This document shows positions 22,812 through 32,140 of a DNA stretch of 64,000 nt, one piece after another. Source of the DNA: Saturnia japonica. Lineage: Eukaryota > Arthropoda > Insecta > Lepidoptera > Saturniidae. Position numbers and translations under genes: made by a program. The number at the start of each line of letters is the position of its first letter. Position 1 is the first letter of the stretch. A model generated the notes under the pieces. It was not told the DNA's origin. It saw only the letters and a list, made by a program, of their open reading frames with translations, and ran no database searches. The stretch is taken from the NCBI GenBank assembly GCA_033032175.1, contig CM065321.1:6408501-6472500 (forward strand), given 5' to 3'.

Positions 22812-24118
22812 CAGGATGGGTCAGAAAGGCGTACGATTTTAAAAACACTCTTGAGTTTGAACCTTATGAGCGGGGGCTGCGCGGGTGTTGGGGATGAGAA
22901 GCTCGGTTCTGAGAAATTTAGTTGCGAAGGATCGCTTCACCGGAGCGCAGTGTGCATTCTGCGTTAAACATTATTATAAAAATGGCGATTCATACGATAT
23001 TGTTCGACGTTTATTTCGGCGTGAGTTTGGATTACATGACGTAAATCAGTGTCCGAAGGAAAATGTGATTCGATCGTGGGTCAGAAAGTTCAAAGCCACC
23101 GGTTCGACTCTCAAACAGAAGCCTGCGGGACGCTCAAGGTCAACAAGAACGGAAGACACAATTGAACAAGTTAGAGCTTCAGTTCAATGTAATCCTGGTC
23201 TATTGCCTCACAAGCGATCAGCTGAACCTGTGGTGTCCAGAATATTTTTTCGTCGCATTTTGTTGCAATATTTGAATTTGTATTCGTATAAAATTTAACT
23301 TGTGCAGGAATTACTACTAAATGTCTCAATTTTACGACGAGCTTTCGTTGAAACAGTGTTGGAACGCTTTCAGAGTTTCAACAATATTCTGTTCTCCGAC
23401 GAAGCCCATTTTCACTTAAATGAGTATGTCAATAAACAGAATTGCCATTACTGGGCTGCAGAGAACCCACGTGCAAAACATCAAAAGCCTCTGCATTTGC
23501 CGAAAGTAACCGTTTGGGCGGCCATATCAGCGCACGGAATTATCGGACCCTATTTCTTTAAAAATCAATAAAGGCAATCTGCCACTGTAAATTCCGACTA
23601 ATACATAGCCATGTTAAGGGATTTTTTCTTTCCGCAACTGCAACAATTTGAAGCCTATAATCGTGCGACGTGGTTTCAACGAGATGGTGCGACATGCCAC
23701 ACATCTAATGCTTCGTTAACGGCCGTAAACGAGATGTTTGCTGGGAAACTGATATCGCGCCGAGGTGGCATTGCATAGCCGCCTAGAAGTCCGGATCTAA
23801 CGCCACCGGACTTTTTCACGTGGGGATACCTGAAAAGTAGAGTCTACTCCAATAACCCATTCACGATTAACCAGTTGAAGGCAAGTATCCGAGAAGAAAT
23901 GGCAGCTATTCCTCGCGCAATGTGTCAGCGAGTTTTTACCAATTTGAGGTTCAGATTCGAGGAATGTTTGCAGTGAGATGGTGCACACCTGAATGATGTA
24001 ATTTTTAAGAAATAAATTTCCCATATGTCTATTTTAATTAAATAAAGATGTGTAAGTCTTTTGCATTTAGTTTTTTTTATTATTTTTTAAAATTCGCAAA
24101 TCTTTCTGGCCCAACCTG
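22812..24118 (+). mobile_element. Tc1/mariner DD41D element (rosa-like), full length, dead
   Basis: Ends CAGGATGGGTCAGAAAG (left) and CAGGTTGGGCCAGAAAG (right, reverse-complemented) match with two differences in 17. The similarity extends weakly for about 17 more bases. TA is found at 22810-22811 and 24119-24120. Length 1307 bp. The spacing between the second and third Asp is 41 residues, which is the DD41D class. The TIR differs from that of 53558-54860, so the two copies belong to different subfamilies. Confidence 0.9.
22927..24015 (+). pseudogene. DD41D transposase with five in-frame stops
   Basis: One single frame runs from KDRFTGAQCAFCVKHYY (22927; the family starts with Met here, so the start codon is lost) to FKK and a TAA at 24013-24015. 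Stops fall at 23296, 23569, 23599, 23776 (family Trp) and 23974. There is no net frameshift. Motifs: N-terminal HTH, a GRSRSTRTEDTIEQVRAS linker, FSDEAHFHL (first Asp present), FQRDGATCHTS (second Asp) and PPRSPDLTPPDFFTWGYLK (third Asp). The DDD set is therefore kept in this copy although it cannot be translated through. Confidence 0.92.
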
Positions 24119-24237
24119 TATAAGGTTGGTAAACAAAAATTCGGATAAGGTGGATAATAAGGTTTTCCTTTTACGTAGAAATTCATAACATCACTGGAAT
24201 TACCCGTCAATAAATGAGAACAAGTGACTACTGAAAA

Positions 24238-24490
24238 TTAACACCTAACGCTGGCCATACAGACTACTATACCGGAGCGCTCTTCCTGTACAGGTGTGCA
24301 CGCATGTAGACCAGAGCATATATTATTGGAATAGAACTGTGCAGTTATTTTAAATTGGAACAAACATCAACAAAATCGTTAAAATATTATTTTTTAAATG
24401 ACACCGTCAACCTGTGCGTGCTCATACACACTACGAAGTACGGTCGACCTGCGCAAGGACACCTGCAGAGATAATCCTCTCCGATAGACC
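24238..24490. repeat. Decayed TTAA-type MITE
   Basis: TTAA at 24238-24241 is followed by ACGCTGGCCATACAGAC. The internal blocks CTGTACAGGTGTGCACGC and GGTCGACCTGCGCAAGG correspond to CCGTACAGGTGTGCCTACGC and GGGCGACCTGCCCAGG in 44190-44492. The right end is not clear. Confidence 0.45.
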
Positions 24491-25853
24491 ATAGAGTATA
24501 TGAATCGCACAAGAGAGTCAATTATGCGGAACAAGCTTAGAGAAAATCATACATATTTAGATATTATACATAATATAAATGTTATAAATAATCAACATGC
24601 TTTGAATTGAAGCGATTCTGATAAATTATTCATACGAATTACACTAGATAAAGTAGATTACCATAAATGCTTTTGACGATAACATTTTAAACTGAATTCA
24701 TTAATGGCAAAGTTTATATATTGAGATTCGTAATAAAGACATTTATTTCTTACTAATCCGATGGAATTTTTCATTGGTAACATGTCAGGATTTATTTATT
24801 AGTCTTTATTGTATATCATTAGTTACATATACTATTGAACATTAAAATTATATGATAAGGACAAAGGAATTATCCCATTTTTAACTCTTTTCGTGGATGA
24901 ATTGTTAAAGATCCTTTCTTATTTCTCACGTAAGTTATATATGGAGCTCCTGTGCAAAATTACACAGGTTTAAACTGTGCGAAGTCTGTCAAACAGTCTT
25001 AAGATTTTTATGAAGTCGATAGTAACAACGATAATGTGTAAGTAGAAGCAAGGGCGGACCCAGGCTTACTTTTCCGCATAATAAAGAAAAGATACTGACC
25101 GTAAAGTGCTGGATAACAGATATTCTATTAGAAAAATGTATCTAGCCAGGCAAGTACTGTGTACTTCACGTCCATTACCATGTGTTCGTTACTTTACGAA
25201 GTTAGGCTCTTTGTAGGAATTGAACAGATTCCGAAGTGATTAAGCCACGTTATACCTTTGAAAAATAAAGTAAACCAAACCCACGACCTCCTTAATTCAG
25301 ATAAGACCTTATCCGCTACATCAAAAAGACAGTCATAATTGAATATTATACTATAAATGTAGACGAAATCGGCTTAAGGATAAAAGATTTATTGAGTGCT
25401 AGGTGTTCAGGTGCGACCCTTTTCAGTTATATTTCTACGCACTGCTTGGACACACGGGATAATGTCGGGTAAGCAATAAAATCCGATAGATATTTATTCA
25501 AGAACGAGAGTAGTTGGCTTGGAACATCTTAACAATAAATTATTCAGAGAGGGATCGCGTGAAATATCATTGATTTTAGGCCGATTATAGGTTTATAGGT
25601 AATGATATTTTAATCATTCTATATTTTTGTAACCATAGCCTTTACAATGATTATATTATTATTAACACTTCTTTCCAATTATATTAATTGAATTTTACAA
25701 TGTAATTAGTATATTATTTTTTAATTATGAATTAGTAACTCTAAAATGTTTTAACATGTTTATTATCAAAAAGTTAATTATGTTTAGTCTTATATGGAGT
25801 TATTACTTGATTAGCCCTTTCCTTCTAAAAAAGTTCAGCTACCAACAGTCATA
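24491..25853. other. Spacer
   Basis: I see no gene, RNA or repeat that recurs in the window. It is AT-rich with short unremarkable ORFs. Confidence 0.35.
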
Positions 25854-26403
25854 TCTATATAATAAATCTGTATTTCTGTCTGTAATTTTAATATTTTTCC
25901 AAAATTTTCCGATAGTTACACTATATGAAAGAAACTGATCATGAATATGCCATTAAAAAAAATTTTGTCTGTCTGTTTGTATTTCCGAATTTAACTCAAA
26001 AACGGCTTGACAGATTCTTATGAATTTTTTTACACGGGATGTTTATATCGTGGGCTATAAGAATTGTTAATATTACATCAAGAAATAAAAAAAAAAAAAT
26101 GTTAAAAAAATTAATTTTCATCAATTCTCAACCGATTCTGATCAAATTTTGTAGACAGGAAGCATATATCATAATATAATTTTGTGGCTATAAGAATCGT
26201 TAATAATGCATTAGAAATTGTAGAATGGAATAATAATTTTCAACCGATTTTGATGAAAATTGTACCACGGGAAATACGGGAAGTGCCACTCCACAACTGA
26301 TACAGCATAAGAACTGTCAACAATAATAGTAAAATTAAATTACGGGATATAAATAACTACTGCGTAGTAACAAACGCGAGCAGAGCCGAGGACACACCGC
26401 CAG
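25854..26403 (+). repeat. Helitron-like repeat with tandem monomers, family A copy 3
   Basis: It starts A|TCTATATAATAAATCTGTA and ends near ACACACCGCCAG|T. Between them are a TTTAACTCAAAAACGGCTTG block and about four monomers with GGCTATAAGAATTGTTAATA and CAACCGATTTTGATGAAAAT motifs. The 5' TC and 3' CTRR-like end flanked by A and T fit the Helitron insertion rule. The best-preserved end is that of 27294-28362. Confidence 0.65.
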
Positions 26404-26699
26404 TTTGTACATAAAACTCATGTAATGTTGCATACAAGTTTTTGAAATATTTTAAATAATTTTATATAAATGTTTTAATAAATTATAATGATGTTACAAG
26501 CTTTTAAAGATTTTATAGTGGAATTTATAATTATATCTCGTAATTGAATATCACTGTATTAAAACACTTCAACTATGGATTGTAAACAGAAGTCATGAGG
26601 TCGGAATGAAAGTCGGATATGGTCAGATTATTTGTGTCGATATGTGAACTAATAAATATTAAATATCTTCAATTGTAATTTAACTAAAGACAACCTTAA
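26404..26699. other. AT-rich spacer
   Basis: I see no feature. Confidence 0.35.
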
Positions 26700-27187
26700 C
26701 ATTCCATGGATTCACCGTGCGGGTGACGGGTCTATCGTGCGGCAGGGAGAGTAAATACGAGCAGTCCCCGAGACTTGCGACCCAGGAGTAGGCCCTCTTA
26801 TAATGCTCATCAGCGCTCACCTTGACTGCTTGCGATACCCTCCCTGCCAAGCCAGATTTGGTAAAAGCCTGTTAATGCTGCTTTAGATACGCGTTCTAAA
26901 ATATAAGTTACTGCAGTTCTCTACAGGCCGAGGTCTTTTAGCAAGTTATAGAGAGATTTCACTGCAATACCTCTCGCTCCCACTTCTATTGCATATAAGT
27001 TAACCACATAGCTGTTTTTGGTTAGCTCATTAGATAGATCGTACAATTTATTCATTTTTATTGCGTGGTCTTTAGGTGTATTAGTTTCCCACGGTACAGT
27101 AAGCTCTATAAGTACTATACGCTTAATTTCTCGAGAATAAAGAAATATGTACGGTCTGGATGACAAAACATCCACATCCTCTGACAT
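26700..27187 (-). pseudogene. LINE endonuclease (R2/R4-type RLE) C-terminal remnant
   Basis: The frame begins at 27187: SSRPYIFLYSREIKRIVLIE, LTVPWETN, NELTKNSYVVNLYAIEVGARG, SLYNLLKDLGL, stop at 26921. The same frame continues as ...AVTYILERVSKAALTGFYQI, WLGRE. RPDIV.....ELTVPWE is the pattern of the restriction-like endonuclease at the C-terminus of R2-clade LINEs. Here the PD motif reads PY, so the catalytic signature is lost. About 26700-26800 is GC-richer and probably belongs to its 3' UTR. Confidence 0.65.
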
Positions 27188-27293
27188 TTTATACTGCTTT
27201 TATAAAATTGAAATAATGTATTATTATAAATCCTCAAAAAAAGTGCTGTAGTCATATTACGTAGGCGATGAATAATGCACTATATTATATATA

Positions 27294-28362
27294 CTAGCAG
27301 TGTGCCCGCGGCTCCGCACGCGTTTTTTACTACGCAATAATTATTTAAATCCCTTTATTTTTACTCATATTGTTGACAATTCATATGCCCTATCAATTGA
27401 GGAGTGGCATGTATTTCCTGTATACAATTTTCATTAAAATCGGTTGAAAACTATTATTCTAATGTACTGTAGCGACATCTCTTGCCACAACTGACGCATC
27501 AACGCATCGACACAACTACGTAGCGATATCTATCGAGCCACATAGGACGCATCATACTATCCTACATTGCGCTATAGAAATTCACTCTATCGTTGAGTAT
27601 GTATACAAGAACCCGACTACAACAGTCGGGGCAGCTGCCCGCCAGACATAGCACCCGTCTGGCCGGAGGATCCTCCCTTTCCTATGGCGGATGAGGAACT
27701 TTACTCTCTGTTCCTAACACCTCCGCTAAAGTACAATTACTAATGCATTATTAACAATTCTTATAGCCTCTCAATTATAGTATGATGTATGTTTCCCATC
27801 TACAAAATTTGATCACAATCTGTTGAGAATTGATGAAAATTAAACTTTTTGAATTACTTTTTTTTTAAATTCTAGAATAAAATTAATATTGATAATTCTT
27901 ATAGCTCATTAATTATGTAAATAATTATACTTCCCGTGTATAAAATTTCATGAAAACCGGTTAAGAATTAAAGAAATTTTAAATTTTTGAAAATTCATTT
28001 TTTTTTGTTCCCAAAGTGTTATTGAAAATTCTCATTACTTATCATTCATGGAATGATTTATATTTCCCATGTACATAATTGAATTAACGAAAATATTTTT
28101 TTTTTTACATTATCTAAAAGTAATATTGAAATTTCTTGTACCCTATCAACTGACCGATGATATAAGCACCCCGTGTACAAAATTTCATAAGAATCAGTCA
28201 AGCCGTTTTTGAGTTAAATCCGGACATACAAACATACAGACTGGCGGACAAAAAAAAATTAATGACATATTTGTGATCAATATCGTACATATGATATGCG
28301 TATCGGGAAATTTTTTAAAAATATTAAAAGTACAGACAGGACTACAGATTTATTAATATAGA
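27294..28362 (-). repeat. Helitron-like repeat with tandem monomers, family A copy 4
   Basis: Read on the minus strand it begins A|TCTATATTAATAAATCTGTA and ends GTGCGGAGCCGCGGGCAC-ACTGCTAG|T. The last block can fold (GTGC...GCAC) 4 nt before CTAG, as Helitron 3' ends do. The body has about five monomers of roughly 115-120 bp, each with a (C/T)TATCAATTGA(G/C)-like block and a CCCGTGTACAAAATTTCA-like block. An LTR-like insert is at 27468-27730. Confidence 0.7.
27468..27730. mobile_element. Probable solo LTR
   Basis: Inserted in a family A monomer. GTAC is present on both sides (27464-27467, 27731-27734), and comparison with 26170-26230 shows the uninterrupted site. The insert begins TGTAGCGACATC. 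It is 263 bp, far less AT-rich than its host, and contains two imperfect direct blocks, GTAGCGACATCTC and GTAGCGATATCTA. It has no ORF. TG at the 5' end fits an LTR, but the 3' end reads AA rather than CA, so it is not certain. Confidence 0.5.
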
Positions 28363-28383
28363 TATCTATATTTATATAATACC

Positions 28384-28406
28384 AAAAAAAAAAAAAAAAA
28401 AAAAAA
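28384..28406 (+). repeat. Poly-A tract (23 A)
   Basis: 23 consecutive A. Possibly a retroposon tail, but no element body is recognised just upstream other than family A. Confidence 0.7.
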
Positions 28407-28896
28407 TCATAGATAGGTTTATCACTATGTGCATTGTGGTTGCAATCCCATCCCTACCTACCATCACGCTATATTACTGCATATGCACCGGCTGATTTCG
28501 GAACACGACAAACCAAAAGAAAATCAGAGATGGGATTATTACTGTTTGTATGGTATTATCATAATATGCCAATATGAATCCAACACATTAACCGTCCCAA
28601 TAAAACTTCAAAAATAATTAAAATCCTACCTTACTGTACCGGTTTACGGGAAGGTTTTTTGAAAAACGTGAAACTCTTTTACACTTTTCTTACCAAAAGC
28701 ATATATATGAATAGGTTCTTCATACAAACTTTCACCCATGTTTTAATTTCATCACATGTAGAATAACACAATGAAATAATTCATTTGTAGCAAAACTGTA
28801 TAACTAATCCAGATAATTTACAATAGGTATATTGCTTAGAATGTATAAACTCAAGTGAGCCGCGGTTTGACAGCATCATAAAATAAAACCATCATT
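28407..28896. other. Spacer with family I fragment
   Basis: About 28480-28560 (GGCTGATTTCGGAACACGA and AACCAAAAG) resembles 42340-42420 (GGCTGATTCCAAAACGCGA and ATCCAAAAG). No gene is seen. Confidence 0.35.
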
Positions 28897-28973
28897 ATGC
28901 CGTACTGCGTAGTTAAACAGTTTAAAAACACTTCAGCCAATCTTAAAAAAAATACTGGACTATCATATAATAG
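28897..28973 (+). pseudogene. THAP-domain first exon, decayed
   Basis: ATG at 28897 opens MPYCVVKQFKNTSANLKKNT, followed by GLSYNR, then AG|GTAATT, a donor-like site with GT at 28974. The pattern MPxxC-x4-C-KN...LKK..G.SYHR and an intron after the HR position is that of the N-terminus of THAP zinc-finger proteins. Two zinc ligands are changed: the second Cys is Phe (TTT at 28921) and the His is Asn (AAT at 28969). No later THAP exon (the FPK... and AVPTIF parts) is seen, so it is a remnant of a THAP gene or a P-element-like transposase. Confidence 0.6.
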
Positions 28974-29855
28974 GTAATTATTAGAATTACAATACATATT
29001 AAAGTTTAACACTGTCAATAAATCAACATTGACAACGCTGTCATTTCAAATCAACAAACTGGTTGTCATGAAAGCTGATAATTTCCTCTTACATACTTTC
29101 ATCTCATGGATCTAAAAATACATTTAGAAGAACAGATAGAACATAAGTGCATCCTTCTTATTTTTATAATTTGATTTAATTCCATTTAGTGTTTTTACTC
29201 CCATTGGTACTTTTTTTATTTACTTTACCCCTATACATAATTGAGGTCGAGTTGTGTGTGACGTCTAAACGTCTCAAAGCCCCTCCGTGGTTCGGTTAAT
29301 TTAATGACATTTTCCGAATATTAAATGCACTTGAAGCTGAATTTCATTTCATTTACATAATTTATAAAAAATTAATTAGCTTTTATAAAGATGTTAGTTG
29401 TTTTAAAACCCTGTGAAAATAAGACAAAATTTTGAATATGATTTTTACAAATAAGAATATGTATTTTGCTGTACTTCATTTGTTTGTATTTTTATGATTT
29501 CATAGAATCGAAATTTCATTGTCAATTTATATTCATTGAAATCAAATGATATGAAGGGCAATTTTGACCAAAATTAAATACTTGTGATGAATAATGTATT
29601 TATTTCGATAGGGATTAATACTATATGTTTATAAAAACACCTTCGTAAATAATGCATTATTTTAGAACAAATTTTATTACCATAAAAAAGGTTATATTGC
29701 ATCAATCTCAAAAGGTAGACATATGCTATAGCCGACTTTTTTAGAACGTTTTAAGATAAATAATTTCGTTACACATCATTGTTGGGTAACTTTAACCATT
29801 TATGCAGCGTATGCAATGGAAACTTTCAAAGGGAATAAAGTTTCCCCGTTTCTGC
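28974..29855. other. Spacer
   Basis: I looked for continuation of the THAP reading and found none. It is AT-rich with no shared repeat. Confidence 0.35.
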
Positions 29856-30475
29856 AATGTTTTTGAAGTTATACTTCTTTAGGCGCGTTATGAAAAAATG
29901 ATGAGAGTGAAATTTTAAGATGCGCGCGCATCTGTGTCACAAAATTAACAGTATGAAGTTGTCTGCTTAACCGCTCATTAAGTCTCGAAAAAAAAGCTAC
30001 CAACAAAATAGAAATTGAACCTCGATATTAGTCGCACATGTTGGTACGCTCGTCACCTCTGATCACTGTTTTCATATTTATAATATTTATCAACATGTTT
30101 CTAGTTTATACATTCCCAACACGTGTTTTAGTTTCATACAAGTGCGACTTATATATGTGCTAATAAATTATATTCAGTAGTGATATAAATTGAATATTTT
30201 GATTGATATTACTTACTATTTGTGAATATTAGTGAAAAAAATTGTGCTTATATACTTTTTCAAGTGCTCCAATATAATTGAGGTTAATATCCGTATGTAT
30301 TATTTATTGATATAAATTAAAATACTTTTATTTAATATAATTAACACTAAATATTATTAAATTATTAATGTTAAATACTTATTATTGGTTATTTAATATT
30401 TACAAAATAAAGAAATAAATTTACTCTCATCATTTTTTCATAACGCGCCTAAAGAAGTATAACTTCAAAAACATT
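29856..30475. repeat. Foldback structure with ~59-bp inverted arms
   Basis: Left arm 29856-29915 (AATGTTTTTGAAGTTATACT, then TCTTTAGGCGCGTTATG...) and right arm 30417-30475 are inverse copies that differ by about one indel. Inside each arm is GAAGTTATACTTC. The spacer of ~500 bp is AT-rich, begins with the palindrome GATGCGCGCGCATC (29919-29932) and has no ORF. The arm sequence also occurs in part at 31068-31090 and 45845-45880, so it belongs to a dispersed family (C). Confidence 0.75.
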
Positions 30476-31065
30476 TAATAAAAAGTTTGTGATAAAAATT
30501 AAAATTGAACATCAAATTATAATAATAATTTTTAATCTTTGCTATTAAATTGAATAAATAATAAATATTTATAAAAATAACTAAATAAATTTAATGAAAT
30601 TTTTTTGATAAAAATGAAAAGTGAATATTAAATTAAGAAATCAATAAAAATATTTAAAAAATGACCAACCTTAAATTCAATTTTTGAATTTATTATTAAA
30701 TTTATTTTTAAAATATTAAATAATCAATAATAAACATTTAAAATTAAGAATCTTATAATATTTAGTACAAATTATGTCTTATATATTTATTATTCTCTAA
30801 ATTTGGTTTTTAATAATTATATATATATTAATTATATAAGTTCCGATTCAGACATTAGCGGAAGATACTATGGAAGTGGACATCATTTAATTAAAAATAC
30901 AATTCGAATAATAAGACAATTTATGTTAGACCTAATATAAGAAAATAAATATTTATTTAATTTTTCAAATTTAAAATGAACTTTGTTGATTATCCTTTTC
31001 CAATCCTTCTATTATTTTATTGTAATTAATTATTTGCATGCACTTAAAAACTATTTTTTAACGAT
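30476..31065. other. Very AT-rich spacer
   Basis: It consists nearly entirely of A and T with no coding signal. Confidence 0.4.
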
Positions 31066-31300
31066 GCCAAAGAAGTATAACTTCTCACGCGCGTACATAA
31101 GTACACGCACCCATTTTTTTTTTATTGATGCTCCGCTTCTATTGGTCATAGCGTGATGTTATATAGCCTATAATAGCCTTCCTCGATAAATGGGCTATCC
31201 AACACTAAAAAAAAATTTCCATTCCAGACAGTAGCTCCTGAGATTAGCGCGTTCAACCGAACAAACTCTTCAGCTTTATAATATTAGCATAGATTTAAAG
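31066..31300 (+). repeat. Interspersed repeat, family C
   Basis: It reads CAAAGAAGTATAACTTCTCA, CGCGCGTACATAAGTACACG, ATAAATGGGCTATCCAACAC, then CTCCTGAGATTAGCGCG and a TTATAATATTAGCATAGAT end. A related 3' half is at 52310-52450 (AATAAATGGGCTATAAAATT). Confidence 0.6.
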
Positions 31301-32029
31301 AGGAAGGTTATGTGGTATATAAATTCACGCTACGAATTTAAAGAGCGAGGCAGTATACATTAATTTCAAGCGATCTAGCAAGCTGTAGGTATCTACGGGA
31401 TGTGAGGATAACTAGATAGGCTACAAAGGTGATTGGCAGCGACGCTGCGCAGATTTGGTCGAATGAATTTAACAAACCGTGGGGCACAGCAAGTGTATTA
31501 ATAATGATAACGCTATGATGTTTCACGAATAAAAACTGTTTTATTCTTTTAGTGTACATTTTCCTATATAAATATTATAATAATTTTGTAGTAGGTATGT
31601 TTTGTAAATAACATTTGTAAAAAATTACATAACAATAAGCACAATTCAATATTACCAAGAATACTTTTTTCGAGAAATTACTGTTTTATATATTATCAAT
31701 TTTCTAATCATTATTACACTCAACAGACCGTAAATAGAGGAATTTATGTAGGCAGCATCCTGCCAAACAAATTCATTGTATCAAAGAATTGTATACATCG
31801 TTATAGTTATCCGAGAACCCACTCTTGTCAAAGATTGCTTTATACGTAGATTACGAAAAGATTCCCACAATAACCCGACCTCACGTGTATTTTTAACATC
31901 ATACAGAGAACCGTATTTTTGTAATGATATTCCTGAAAATCTTTACCTAATAACTTAGAAGTAGTATGAATGCACGAAACGAACGGAGATTTTTACTTCG
32001 ATATATTTTCATTCAATATGCGCTGGTTA
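31301..32029. other. Spacer
   Basis: I see no feature that I can support. Confidence 0.35.
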
Positions 32030-32140
32030 GAAGCTATGATAAAGTTTAACCCTTCGGCTCTAAAGCTCATACAAATGTAGGTAAAAATTGGCATATAAGT
32101 ATGTATGGCAATACACGGGAGCAGAGTTATTATGAACACG
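32030..32140 (+). repeat. Interspersed repeat, family F copy 2
   Basis: TTTAACCCTTCGGCTCTAAA, ACAAATGTAGGTAAAAATTG and GGGAGCAGAGTTATT correspond to the inverse of 15340-15460. Confidence 0.5.

Noticed and set aside
27465..27739. Alternative reading of the LTR-like insert with CTAATG as a 6-bp target duplication
   Set aside because: Comparison with 26170-26230 shows that GTACAATTA already belongs to the host repeat, so GTAC is the better duplication. The alternative is not fully excluded.
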